The notes under the pieces are model-generated. The model did no database searches. It was given only the letters and a program-made list of their open reading frames with translations, and was not told the DNA's origin. Below are positions 24,375 through 32,753 of a stretch of 64,000 nt of DNA, piece by piece. Source of the stretch: Multivorans sp965232105 (GTDB lineage Bacteria > Acidobacteriota > Thermoanaerobaculia > Multivoradales > Multivoraceae); the NCBI GenBank assembly GCA_965232105.1, contig OZ246956.1:3286001-3350000 (forward strand), read 5' to 3'. A program made the position numbers and the translations under genes. Position 1 is the first letter of the stretch; every line of letters begins with the position of its first letter.

Positions 24375-26290
24375 GCCGCCCTCCCTCCTTCGAGCTCAGC
24401 GGCCGATTTCGGCTCGTAGTCCTTCTTGCCGCCCAGACTGCTGAGCCAGAAGACGACGCCGAGCAGGCCGAAGAAGATGAGCACGGTGACCGAGACGACC
24501 TGGGTGGCGAAGCCGAGAGTGGGCGTGTATGCGTCCGGGGACGTGTCGAGGACCACGCCGTAGACATGCCATTCCTGGCGCAGGCCGGAGCGGACGTAGC
24601 CCATCAGCCCCATCAGCCAGGTGAAGCTGAGCGCGATGAAGATCAGGGCGTACTGCGAGATAGCGGGGATCTTCCCCCACTGCGTCTCGCCGGGCTGCCG
24701 CGCATTGCGGTACAGCGGCAGGTCGATGATCGTGATCACGGCCATCGCGGCGAGCACGGAGTAGACCTGGGGTATCGCGAATCGGATGCGTGTTGCCGCG
24801 TCCACGTAGTAGCCGTAGATGCCGAAGAAGATGACGAGTGCCGCGGTCGCGGCGAAGACCACGATTTGAGCGCGGCTCAGGAGTTGCCTCTGCGGGTGGG
24901 TCGACTGCTTGCCGGTTCGCCGGTAGAGGAGGAAGCTCATGTAGGTCGAGAGGATGAGAATGTTGACCGCGGTGTTCTTGGCCGACATCTGTCCCAGATA
25001 GGAGAGCTGCGGGTGGCTGCTGCCGCCCATCGCGGCGATCTCCGAAACGGACGCGATCGCATATCGGGGCGTCGCCCAAACGGCGAAGCAGAGAGCGATC
25101 GCGATCAGCAGATACTTGATGAACTTCTGGAAATGGGCGGTGCCCTCGATCCTCCCCATCCCCAGCCACAGGTAGTAGTTCGCACCCAGGAACAGGTTGC
25201 CGATCAGTGCCGCCTGGAGTACGAAGAGCCAGGAGAAGGTGCCGCCCATCATCTGGATGCCCAGCGTCTGGCTGAAGGCGTAGATCTCGCTCGCCAGGTA
25301 GTAGCCGGCGAAGGGCAGCGGCAGAAACGCGATGATCGCAACGAAGTTGCCGATGTAGCCCATCCAGTCGAAGTGGGCCTTCTCCTCGTCGGTCTTCGCC
25401 CGGAGGTAGCGGAAGGCCGCGTAGGCGGCGGCGATCGAGCCGCCGAAGGCGACGTTGGCGATGATCCGGTGGATGTTGATCGGCATCCACGTGAAATTGA
25501 AGAAGGCGTCCCGGAGACTGAGCAGTGCCCCGCTCTCGGAGACCGCGGAAACGAAGTCCGGAATGCCGTCGCCGTCCACGTCCTCCCGTTTGCCGGGCGA
25601 CATCATGAAGGTCAGCCAGGCGTTCGCGATGAACATGATCGCGGTGCCGACGACGTTCAGCATCAAGCCGAGGAACAGGTGTACCTTCGGCCCGAACTTG
25701 CCCCAGCCGTAGTAGTAGCTGTAGAGGAACAGCGCCTCCAGGAAGAACAGCAGCACATACGGCAGGAAGGTCGGCGAGAAGATGTGCATCAGGTAGTTCG
25801 TGAACTTCGGGTACAGGATGATCAGCCCGAAGGTCAGGAACGCGCCGAAAGTGGCGGTCATCGAGAACGAGACGGAGAGCAGCTTGGTGAACTCGTAGGC
25901 CAGCTTGTTGTAGCGCTCTTCCTTCTTCACGTAGCCGATGAACTCGATGATGAAGGCGAACAGGGGCACCGCGAGGACGAACGCGGCGAACAGCAGGTGG
26001 AGCTGCGCCAGCACCCACACGGTGACCCGGCTGCCGACGAAGGGCACCGAGCGGTACTCGGCCTCTTCGTAGGGAAGGGCTCGCACCTCCGCCTCGTCGG
26101 CCGCCTGCTCGTCGGCGATGCCCTGCTGGCGCGGCGTGGGTTCGGCTTCGCCCAGCGCTTCCTCGGCCGCGACCTGGCGTCCGGGCTGGCGGTACTCGTT
26201 GTCCACCAGGAAGCCGCCCAGACGGACGGTGACGATCACCGCCACGAAGGCGAGAACGCCGATGCCGAAGAGGATCTTGTTTCTGCTCAC
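24371..26290 (-). CDS. CydA-like cytochrome bd-family subunit I, atypical
   Basis: 639 residues from GTG 26290. An extra N-terminal helix (5-27) and an acidic 60-residue segment precede a CydA fold. By manual alignment to E. coli CydA: H98 matches H19 (haem b595), E185 in FFLEA matches E107, H274 matches H186 (haem b558), and R571 matches R448 of the GRQPW motif, which here reads LRQEW. E99 is replaced by P177 and E445 by S568, and no Q-loop of normal length is seen. A calcium-loop-like DVDGDGIPD is at 237-245. There is no cydB next to it. It takes the operon place where alternative complex III has ActC, so it may be the quinone- or oxygen-reacting membrane subunit. Confidence 0.85.
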   Translation of the reverse strand: MSRNKILFGIGVLAFVAVIVTVRLGGFLVDNEYRQPGRQVAAEEALGEAEPTPRQQGIADEQAADEAEVRALPYEEAEYRSVPFVGSRVTVWVLAQLHLLFAAFVLAVPLFAFIIEFIGYVKKEERYNKLAYEFTKLLSVSFSMTATFGAFLTFGLIILYPKFTNYLMHIFSPTFLPYVLLFFLEALFLYSYYYGWGKFGPKVHLFLGLMLNVVGTAIMFIANAWLTFMMSPGKREDVDGDGIPDFVSAVSESGALLSLRDAFFNFTWMPINIHRIIANVAFGGSIAAAYAAFRYLRAKTDEEKAHFDWMGYIGNFVAIIAFLPLPFAGYYLASEIYAFSQTLGIQMMGGTFSWLFVLQAALIGNLFLGANYYLWLGMGRIEGTAHFQKFIKYLLIAIALCFAVWATPRYAIASVSEIAAMGGSSHPQLSYLGQMSAKNTAVNILILSTYMSFLLYRRTGKQSTHPQRQLLSRAQIVVFAATAALVIFFGIYGYYVDAATRIRFAIPQVYSVLAAMAVITIIDLPLYRNARQPGETQWGKIPAISQYALIFIALSFTWLMGLMGYVRSGLRQEWHVYGVVLDTSPDAYTPTLGFATQVVSVTVLIFFGLLGVVFWLSSLGGKKDYEPKSAAELEGGRAA

Positions 26291-26312
26291 TGGCTCTCCG
26301 CTCCCTGAGGCG

Positions 26313-26927
26313 CTACTGGCGGGCTTCCCGCTCCGCCTGCATCGTCCGGCGTTCTTCCTGCAACTCGCGGACGTAGGCGACGATCGCCCAGCGATCCTCG
26401 ACCCCGAGGGGGTAGCGGTAGCCCGCCATCAGCCCGGAACCGTTCGTGATGATGTCGTAGAGGCGGCCGTCGCTGTAGCCGGCGCGCAGTTCATCGTGGA
26501 GCGAGGCGGTCGGGGTGTCGGCCCGTTCGAACAGGATGCCCTGGCCGGTGCCGCGTTCGTCGTGGCAGGGCTGGCAGTAGATCGTGTAGCCCTTCTGTCC
26601 ACGGGCCAGCAGGTCGCCGGTGACCGGGATCGGCGAAACCTCGAGAAGGTACCCCTCGTCATCGCGACCGAACGTGAGGCGGTGGTCGATGTCGAGCTGA
26701 CCGCGGGCCACGGTCCCGGCGACGGGCTGGCGCATCGCCATCCCGTCGTAGAAGAAGGCGCTCGCCTCCTGCGGGTCGTAGCGCTCCTGGTAGTCCATGT
26801 TCGGGTTCAGGTGGATGGGCGGGTACGGGGAAGGCATGCCCCGGCAACCGAGCAGGACCAGAACCGCGACCAGGGCGGCGGTCGTGAGCCGCAGGCTCGC
26901 GCGGCTGGCTGGCGTCGCCTCGGGCAT
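26313..26927 (-). CDS. ActE-like monohaem lipoprotein cytochrome c
   Basis: 204 residues from ATG 26927 (TGATG with actB). Lipobox LVLLGC puts the acylated Cys at 28. The haem site CQPCH is at 118-122, with the axial Met likely in GLMAGYRYPLGVEDRW, a motif I associate with ActE of alternative complex III. MDYQERYDPQEAS near the N-terminus also fits ActE. It would sit on the outer face of the inner membrane and pass electrons to a soluble or oxidase-bound cytochrome. Confidence 0.86.
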   Translation of the reverse strand: MPEATPASRASLRLTTAALVAVLVLLGCRGMPSPYPPIHLNPNMDYQERYDPQEASAFFYDGMAMRQPVAGTVARGQLDIDHRLTFGRDDEGYLLEVSPIPVTGDLLARGQKGYTIYCQPCHDERGTGQGILFERADTPTASLHDELRAGYSDGRLYDIITNGSGLMAGYRYPLGVEDRWAIVAYVRELQEERRTMQAEREARQ

Positions 26928-29900
26928 CAGTGCGCGTCCTCGCCGTGGCCGTCGGCCGCGCCATGTTCGTCCGCCGGCTCCGGGGCGGGCGTGATCTCAC
27001 GGTTCGGATGCCGGATCTTCGCCAGGTAGGTGGTCCGCGGCTTCGTGTGCAGATCGTTGAGCAGGTTGTAGTTGCGGGGGCTCGACTTCGCCTCGACGAC
27101 CTGGCTTCCGGCATCCGTGATGTCGCCGAAGCGGATCGCGTCGGCCGGACAGGCCTGCTGGCAGGCGGTGACGACGTCGCCATCGGCCAGGGGCCGGCCG
27201 TCCTGCTTCGCGTCGACCTTGGCGCGGCTGATCCGCTGCACGCAGTACGTGCACTTCTCCATGACCCCGCGGGAACGGACCGTGACGTCCGGGTTCGCGC
27301 CCAGGTGCATCACCTCGGGCGTGTCCTTGGTGAAGTTGAAGTAGTTGAAGCGCCGGACCTTGTACGGGCAGTTGTTCGAGCAGTAGCGGGTGCCGATGCA
27401 GCGGTTGTAGACCATCGCGTTGATGCCATCGTCATCATGGACGGTTGCGGCGACGGGGCAGACCTGCTCGCAGGGAGCGTTCTCGCAATGCATGCAGGGC
27501 ACCGGCTGGAAGTTGGTCTGCGGGTCGTGGGGCAGGGGATCGACCAGTTCTTCGAGCAGGCGTTCGGACTCGCCCTCGGAAGAGAAGTAGCGGTCGATGC
27601 GCAGCCAGTGCATCTCCCGGCCTTCCATCACCTGGTCCTTGCCGACGATGGGGATGTTGTTCTCGCTCTGGCAGGCGATGACGCAGGCGTTGCAGCCGAC
27701 GCAGGCGTTCAGGTCGATCGTCATGCCCCACTGGGGGGAGTCCTCGTACGTCCACTCGTCCCACATCGAGTTCTCGTGGGGCTTCTCGCTGTGGGCGGTG
27801 GCGAAGTCGGGGTGCTCGGCGAAGTAGTCGAGGTCGGCTTCCTTGACGAGCGGCCTGCCTTCCATCGAGTGATGGTCCTGGGTCTGCGCCAGAGGATAGG
27901 AGCCGCCACTTGCCCGCAGGGAGCAGCGGCCGACGTGGAGGGCGTCCGAAGTGCGCAGCAGGTAGCCGTTCCGGCCGGGGGTGTGATCCTCGTCGTTCGC
28001 GGTGCTGGCGATCCGGCCGTCGAAGTCCCGGCCGTAACCGAGATCGATCGTCACGCTGTGGTCGGCCTGACCGGGGACCTGCCACACCGGCAGTTCGAGT
28101 TCGCGCTCACCGCGGGTGACGGTGACCAGGTCCTCGTTCTCGAGGCCGAGCGCGGTGGCGGTGGCCGGGCTGATCAGGGCGGCGTTGTCCCAGGTCAGCT
28201 TGGTCATCGGGTCGGGGAGTTCCTGGAGCCAGCCGTTGTTCGCGAAGCGTCCGTCGTAGAGAGCCGCGGAGGAGCGGAAGACGACTTCCAGCTCCTCGCC
28301 AAGGGCGACCGGGCTGGCGGCGTCGCCGGCCGCGCGGACGGCGGCGGCACAGTCTTCGGGGGCGACGGCCGCGAGTTCGGCCGCGGGGGCGGCGCTGCCT
28401 TCCTGCACGCCGTCATGGAGCACTCGCCGCCAGGCGATCTCGAACTCGGAGAGGGCGACGGGAACCGGCAGGGACATGGGGTCGACCGGCGGGGCGTCCG
28501 CTTCCTCGCTTGCGTCTTCGCTGCCGCCTTCCGTTGCGGCCGCGGCATCCTCCGGCATGGAAGCCTCGGCTTCCGAGCCGTCCTCGAGGGGCAGCCCGAG
28601 CAGTTCGGACCACGTCTCGCGGACCAGGTCGCGACCGTCCCGTGCCTCGCCCAGAGCGACGAGCGCCAGGACCTCGATCGCGCTCCTGGCGCCGTAGAGC
28701 GGCTCGATCAGGGGCTGCACCACGCTGGCGGCGCCCTCCGTCGCGCGGGCGTCGCCCCAACTCTCGAGGTAGTGGGCCAGCGGCACGTGCCAGCGGGCCA
28801 GGCGGCTCGTCTCGTCGCGATACGTGCCGACGTGGATCAGCGCTCCGGCGGCGTTCAGATTCTCGAGCGCCCCGGCGAAGTCGAGGTCGGCGGGCGCGCT
28901 GTAGACCGGGTTCGTTCCCAGAACGACCAGCCTGTCGACGGCGCCTTCGTTCAGCGCGGCTGTCAGGGCGGCCAGGTCGGCGTCGCTCGAACTGCCGGTG
29001 TCCGGTGTCTGGTGGTAGGTCACCGTCGCGCCGGCGTTGCCAAGAGCCGAGTTCAGAGCGTAGACCGCGGCGTGAACCTCCGGCGGCTGGCGGTCGCCGG
29101 CCACGATCAGCCCGGCGCCCTGGTGACTCACCAGATCCGCCGCGAGGCCTTGCACCCAGGCGTCGTCGATGTCCGTGGCGGGCGCGCCGCCGTCCAGGGG
29201 AAGTTCCAGGCCGTGGGCGACGAGGGCGTGTCCAAGCTGGGCCACGAAGGCGGCGACCCGGCCGCTCTGAACCCGCAGCCGGTGGTCGGCGTTGGCGGCC
29301 GTGAGCGAGTGGACGCCGTCTACGGCGTAGTGGCGCAGCATCGCGGGGGAGCCGTTGTCGCCCACGCGCCGGGCCTTCGCGTAGCCGCGCAGGTTGCGGA
29401 CGCTGTCGCCCTCCGTGCCGAGCAGGTCGGAGTCCAGGGTGAGCAGGACCCGTGTCCGATCCAGGTGGGGGAGGGCGTGGTAGTGCTCGCCGGCCACCGA
29501 CTCGAGGCCGCGGTCGGCGTTCTCGTCGCTCACCGGCTGCCAGGTCACCCAGCGCGCCTGGGGATAGCGCTCGAGCAGGGCCGACTTGAGCCGCAGCAGG
29601 GTCGGCGACGAGGACGGTTCGGCGAGGACCGCCAGCCCGGCGCCGTCGGCGGCAGGAGCGAGGTCGCCCTCGGTCCAGGCCGCGACGAGGTCATCCCACG
29701 AAGACGGCTGGTCGCCGAATCGCACCGTCTTGGAGCGGTCCGGGTCGTACAGGTCGAGGATGGAGGCCTGTGCCCAGACACCAGACGCACCGCCGGAGGA
29801 AGGATGGAGTTCGTTCCCCTCGACCTTCGTCGGCCTGCCCTCGTGACTCTCCATCAGCACGCCGAGGGCCCGGTTGCCGAACGGCATCGTCGTGGCGTAC

Positions 29901-30193
29901 GCCTGCGGAACGCCGGGAACCATGCCCTCCGGCGCGTCGACGTAGGGAACGATGTGTTCGACGGGGCGGCGGATCACGTCGCAGCCGACCAGACCGGCGA
30001 GAGAAGCGGTGGAGCCGAGCATCGCGAGCACGCTGCGCCGGCTCAAGCCCTCCTGGAGCAGTTCGGGGGGCGCCTCGGAGGCCCCTTCCGGGAACTCGCG
30101 GTGCAGGAACTCGGTGGCTCGGGCATCGCCCTGCACCTGTTCCAGGCTGCGCCAGTACGTCTTCGCCGGGCGGTTGCCGTTGCCTGCGCTCAT
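26927..30193 (-). CDS. actB: ActB-type molybdopterin-fold/iron-sulfur subunit of alternative complex III
   Basis: 1088 residues from ATG 30193, overlapping actA by 4 nt. A twin-arginine motif (SRRSVL, R52-R53) and a lipobox-like LVGC71 at the N-terminus indicate Tat export and lipid anchoring. Residues about 90-770 are a molybdopterin-oxidoreductase-like fold (as in ActB1), with a long acidic Glu/Ala-rich insert. From about 815 the ferredoxin-like part has CVGCNACVIAC (starting C831), CMHCENAPCEQVC, CIGTRYCSNNCPYK and CTYCVQRI...CQQACP, enough for one 3Fe-4S and three 4Fe-4S clusters as in known ActB. Large periplasmic electron-transfer subunit. Confidence 0.94.
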   Translation of the reverse strand: MSAGNGNRPAKTYWRSLEQVQGDARATEFLHREFPEGASEAPPELLQEGLSRRSVLAMLGSTASLAGLVGCDVIRRPVEHIVPYVDAPEGMVPGVPQAYATTMPFGNRALGVLMESHEGRPTKVEGNELHPSSGGASGVWAQASILDLYDPDRSKTVRFGDQPSSWDDLVAAWTEGDLAPAADGAGLAVLAEPSSSPTLLRLKSALLERYPQARWVTWQPVSDENADRGLESVAGEHYHALPHLDRTRVLLTLDSDLLGTEGDSVRNLRGYAKARRVGDNGSPAMLRHYAVDGVHSLTAANADHRLRVQSGRVAAFVAQLGHALVAHGLELPLDGGAPATDIDDAWVQGLAADLVSHQGAGLIVAGDRQPPEVHAAVYALNSALGNAGATVTYHQTPDTGSSSDADLAALTAALNEGAVDRLVVLGTNPVYSAPADLDFAGALENLNAAGALIHVGTYRDETSRLARWHVPLAHYLESWGDARATEGAASVVQPLIEPLYGARSAIEVLALVALGEARDGRDLVRETWSELLGLPLEDGSEAEASMPEDAAAATEGGSEDASEEADAPPVDPMSLPVPVALSEFEIAWRRVLHDGVQEGSAAPAAELAAVAPEDCAAAVRAAGDAASPVALGEELEVVFRSSAALYDGRFANNGWLQELPDPMTKLTWDNAALISPATATALGLENEDLVTVTRGERELELPVWQVPGQADHSVTIDLGYGRDFDGRIASTANDEDHTPGRNGYLLRTSDALHVGRCSLRASGGSYPLAQTQDHHSMEGRPLVKEADLDYFAEHPDFATAHSEKPHENSMWDEWTYEDSPQWGMTIDLNACVGCNACVIACQSENNIPIVGKDQVMEGREMHWLRIDRYFSSEGESERLLEELVDPLPHDPQTNFQPVPCMHCENAPCEQVCPVAATVHDDDGINAMVYNRCIGTRYCSNNCPYKVRRFNYFNFTKDTPEVMHLGANPDVTVRSRGVMEKCTYCVQRISRAKVDAKQDGRPLADGDVVTACQQACPADAIRFGDITDAGSQVVEAKSSPRNYNLLNDLHTKPRTTYLAKIRHPNREITPAPEPADEHGAADGHGEDAH

Positions 30194-30837
30194 CGATGGC
30201 ACCCCGTGCAGTCCTCGGGCGGTGCGAGACCTCGTTCCACGATCGCCTGTTCGGCGAAGGCAGCGTGATCGCCTGTGGGCAGCCACTCCATGTCGGTGAC
30301 CGCGTCGAGCGGCCGCAGGTGCGGCCCCGGATCGCGGTGGCAGTCGAGGCACCAGCTCATGCTCAGGGGCTCGGTCTGGGTGACGACCTCCATCTCATGG
30401 ACGGGACCGTGGCAGGACCTGCAGCCGACCCCCGCGCCGACATGGACGCTGTGATTGAAGAACGCGTAGTCGGGCAGGTTGTGGACGCGGACCCAGCGCA
30501 TCGGCCGACCCTGCTCAGCACTCTTGCGGATCGGCTCCAGAAGCTCGCTCTCGCGCGCCGCGACGTGGTGGCAGTTCATGCACACCTGGGTGGGTGGAAT
30601 GTCCGACACCGCGGACTCTTCGACTGAGGAGTGGCAGTAGCGGCAGTCAAGGCCGAACTCGCCCACATGCAGGGCGTGGCTGTAAGGCACCGGCTGCGCC
30701 GGGCGATAGCCGACATCCGTGTACTCGGGCGAGAAGTAGTACCAGATCGCGCCAATCGCCACGGCGCCCGCAATTGGCAGCGCTGCTGCGGCATACAGCG
30801 GTACCTTGAGAGTCCACTTGGGGAAGATCTGTGCCAA
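30190..30837 (-). CDS. actA: ActA-type pentahaem cytochrome c
   Basis: 215 residues from TTG 30837; the family's MAQIFPKW opening supports this start. One N-terminal membrane helix (about 14-33) is followed by five CxxCH sites at 65-69, 86-90, 139-143, 163-167 and 210-214, the number and spacing of ActA in alternative complex III (c7/c554-related). It receives electrons from ActB on the outer face. First gene of the respiratory operon. Confidence 0.95.
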   Translation of the reverse strand: MAQIFPKWTLKVPLYAAAALPIAGAVAIGAIWYYFSPEYTDVGYRPAQPVPYSHALHVGEFGLDCRYCHSSVEESAVSDIPPTQVCMNCHHVAARESELLEPIRKSAEQGRPMRWVRVHNLPDYAFFNHSVHVGAGVGCRSCHGPVHEMEVVTQTEPLSMSWCLDCHRDPGPHLRPLDAVTDMEWLPTGDHAAFAEQAIVERGLAPPEDCTGCHR

Positions 30838-30854
30838 AACTTCTTAGCCCCGAA

Positions 30855-30872
30855 GCAGGGATGAAGCCCTGC
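30855..30872 (-). promoter_or_regulatory. Stem-loop in the leader of the act operon
   Basis: GCAGGG-6-CCCTGC, a 6-bp stem with a 6-nt loop, lying 17 nt upstream of the actA TTG start and downstream of the predicted promoter. It may influence translation or mRNA stability. Confidence 0.4.
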
Positions 30873-30892
30873 ACCCCTCCGAGATCGCGCGG

Positions 30893-30921
30893 AGTGTACA
30901 GCGTGCTTTCGAGGCGGTCAA
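30893..30921 (-). promoter_or_regulatory. Sigma70-type promoter of the act/cyd-like operon
   Basis: On the minus strand TTGACC (30921-30916), a 17-nt spacer and TACACT (30898-30893), close to consensus. The predicted transcript start is about 50 nt before actA. It is the only good promoter I see for the whole 11.2-30.8 kb block. Confidence 0.65.
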
Positions 30922-30949
30922 AGGATCAGAGCCGAGATAGTGTCGGGGA

Positions 30950-31606
30950 GTGTCTGTAGAGGTTCCCGACAGGTCTGCCGAGGCGCGGAGCCCGTTCCTT
31001 CGCTGGCTCCTCAACCCATGGTTGCTGGCGGCGCTGGCGGGTGTGATTCTCATCCCGGCGCTGCGGCCCCTGCTCCGCGTCGAACCGGATCCGCCGCCGG
31101 TTCTCCGGCAGTTGCCCGAGTGGCGGCTGGTGGACCAAAACGGCGAGGCTTTCGGCAGCGCCGATCTCGCGGGAGAGGCCTACGTCGCTTCCTTCGTGTT
31201 CACCCGCTGCGCGACGGTTTGCCCGCGACTCACTTCCGAGGTGAGCCGCCTGCAGCGCCGCTACCGCGAGGAGGGCGTCGATGGCGTTTGGCTGGTCAGT
31301 TTCTCGGTCGACCCGGAACACGACACGCCGGCGCGCCTGCTCGGCTATGCCGATATCCGCGGTCTCGATCTCGAGCGGTGGAGTTTCGTCACGGGGGCGG
31401 AGGAAGCGATGCGCTCCGTCGTCCTCGACGGTTTTGCCCTGCCGATGGGCGAACGGCTGGACCTGGCCGGCGGTCTGGTCGATGTGGCGCACGCCACGCG
31501 GCTGGTGCTCGTGGATCGGGCGGGTGGCATCCGCGGGTACTACGGCTCGGACGCCGTGGGGCTGGACGAGGTCTTCCACCGCACGCGGCAGATCCTGGCG
31601 GAGTAG
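30950..31606 (+). CDS. SCO1/SenC family copper chaperone
   Basis: 218 residues from GTG 30950, preceded by GGGGAG. One membrane helix (about 22-43) anchors a thioredoxin-fold domain with copper ligands C87 and C91 (FTRCATVC) and H181 (DVAHATRLVLVD). SCO proteins load the CuA site of haem-copper oxidases. It is divergent from the act operon; no CuA oxidase is in the window, so its client lies elsewhere. Confidence 0.93.
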   Translation: MSVEVPDRSAEARSPFLRWLLNPWLLAALAGVILIPALRPLLRVEPDPPPVLRQLPEWRLVDQNGEAFGSADLAGEAYVASFVFTRCATVCPRLTSEVSRLQRRYREEGVDGVWLVSFSVDPEHDTPARLLGYADIRGLDLERWSFVTGAEEAMRSVVLDGFALPMGERLDLAGGLVDVAHATRLVLVDRAGGIRGYYGSDAVGLDEVFHRTRQILAE

Positions 31607-31611
31607 ACACG

Positions 31612-31644
31612 GGACCGGGAGGCGGCCCGTCGCCTCCGAGGTCC
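31612..31644. terminator. Bidirectional stem-loop between convergent genes
   Basis: Inner 7-bp stem GGAGGCG/CGCCTCC (6-nt loop) extended by GGACC/GGTCC across a small internal bulge. It sits in the 46-bp gap between the SCO gene and the dihaem lipoprotein gene. No U-tract. Confidence 0.5.
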
Positions 31645-31652
31645 TGGGTCGC

Positions 31653-32753
31653 TCAGGCCTCGGTTCGAGTCTCCATCGCCTGAATCCACTCGCGGATCAG
31701 GGCGACGGCTTCCGTGTCGACGAGGCCGCGGCCGATCTCCGGCATCATCACGCCGGGATGCACCGACTCGATCCGGTACACGAGGATCGACTCGTCCGGA
31801 CGTCCCGGCACGACGCCGTAGAGACGGTCGCCGGTGCCCTGGCCGGCCGCGACCGGGTGCTTGTAGACGCCGAGCCGAGTCCGGTCGTCGTGCTCCGCCC
31901 GAAGATCGAGCCCTGAGGTGCGCCCGCTGCCCTCGAGGTTGTGGCAGTGGGCGCAGTTGATGTCCAGCCAGGTGCGGGCGCGGTCGTTGAGGGTGCCGGT
32001 CGCCGCCAGGTTCCAGACCGGAGCCCGGGGCGTCTCGTCGACCGGCGGGGCGCCCTTGAGGAAGCCGACGCGCCGCCAGCGGTCGAGCTGGTTCTCCTCG
32101 ATCGAGGAGCCGTCGGCCCGGGCGTAGACGAAGTTCCGGTTCAACTGCGAGGCCCGCGGGCCGATCGGCAGCACGCGTTCACCGTCGGTGCGGTGACAGG
32201 TCTTGCACTGGTTCGCGTTCGGCACCTGGTAGGTGTGTTCGATTCGCGCACCGTTCCCGTCGATCCAGGTCACGTCCAGGGGGCCGCCCACGATCTCGAG
32301 CTTGGCCTCGCTCTGCTCCTCGTTCCAGATGTACGGCAGCCCGACCCAGCCGTCCGGCTCGTGAACGAGCAACCTGGTTTCCAGGGGCCGCAGCTTCGCT
32401 TCCGCCACGCGGTAGTCGGCGGGGTAGGCGAAGGTCTTCGCGATCACGGTGCCGACAGGGAATTCGAACGACCCGTTCTCCCGGTACAGGGCGGGTTCGA
32501 TCGCGCCGCCGGGAGCGACCGGCAGGCGGACGAAGCGGAGCTTCCGCGCGTAGTCGGAGAAGAGCGGCGTGTTCAGGTCGTAGGGCTCGACGCCGGGGGC
32601 CGGCCTGTGGGCCGACAGTTCGCCGGCGAAGAGACCCCAGGCCGAGAGAGTCCGCGGATAGTGGGCGAAGGGGCCCCTTCCGGCGGGAGAATCACTGCTC
32701 GAGCAGCCGGTGGCCACGCAGAGGACGACCGCCGGGGCGAGCAGCGCCTTCAT
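31653..32753 (-). CDS. Dihaem lipoprotein cytochrome, SO2930/TIGR03806-like
   Basis: 366 residues from ATG 32753. Lipobox CVATGC gives the acylated Cys at about 17. YPRTLSAWGLFAG and PYDLNTPLFSDYARKLRFVRLP are characteristic of the TIGR03806-type family. Two haem sites occur, CKTCH (NANQCKTCHRTDG) and CAHCH (DINCAHCHNLEG), with late Met residues in PGVMMPEIGRG. Members of this family occur regularly beside a parallel beta-helix protein, exactly as here (1-nt overlap). The function of the pair is not established. Confidence 0.88.
   Translation of the reverse strand: MKALLAPAVVLCVATGCSSSDSPAGRGPFAHYPRTLSAWGLFAGELSAHRPAPGVEPYDLNTPLFSDYARKLRFVRLPVAPGGAIEPALYRENGSFEFPVGTVIAKTFAYPADYRVAEAKLRPLETRLLVHEPDGWVGLPYIWNEEQSEAKLEIVGGPLDVTWIDGNGARIEHTYQVPNANQCKTCHRTDGERVLPIGPRASQLNRNFVYARADGSSIEENQLDRWRRVGFLKGAPPVDETPRAPVWNLAATGTLNDRARTWLDINCAHCHNLEGSGRTSGLDLRAEHDDRTRLGVYKHPVAAGQGTGDRLYGVVPGRPDESILVYRIESVHPGVMMPEIGRGLVDTEAVALIREWIQAMETRTEA

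Noticed and set aside
24371..26290. Ordinary cytochrome bd quinol oxidase subunit I (cydA)
   Set aside because: No cydB, no Q-loop, and substitutions at E99 and E445 equivalents; annotated as CydA-like instead.
24566..26308. A plus-strand frame of 580 codons opposite the CydA-like gene
   Set aside because: Hydrophilic, Glu/Arg/His-rich antisense frame without motifs; the minus strand shows conserved transmembrane segments and haem ligands.
26927..30193. A true molybdoenzyme (for example nitrate or polysulfide reductase) at the ActB locus
   Set aside because: Pentahaem ActA just upstream, the single-chain fusion of molybdopterin-fold and Fe-S parts and the ActE-like gene fit ActB, which carries no molybdenum cofactor in known complexes.
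26930..30268. A plus-strand open frame of over 1100 codons antisense to actB
   Set aside because: Composition is Arg/Val/Gly-rich without domains; it mirrors the GC-biased third codon positions of actB, whose motifs are certain.
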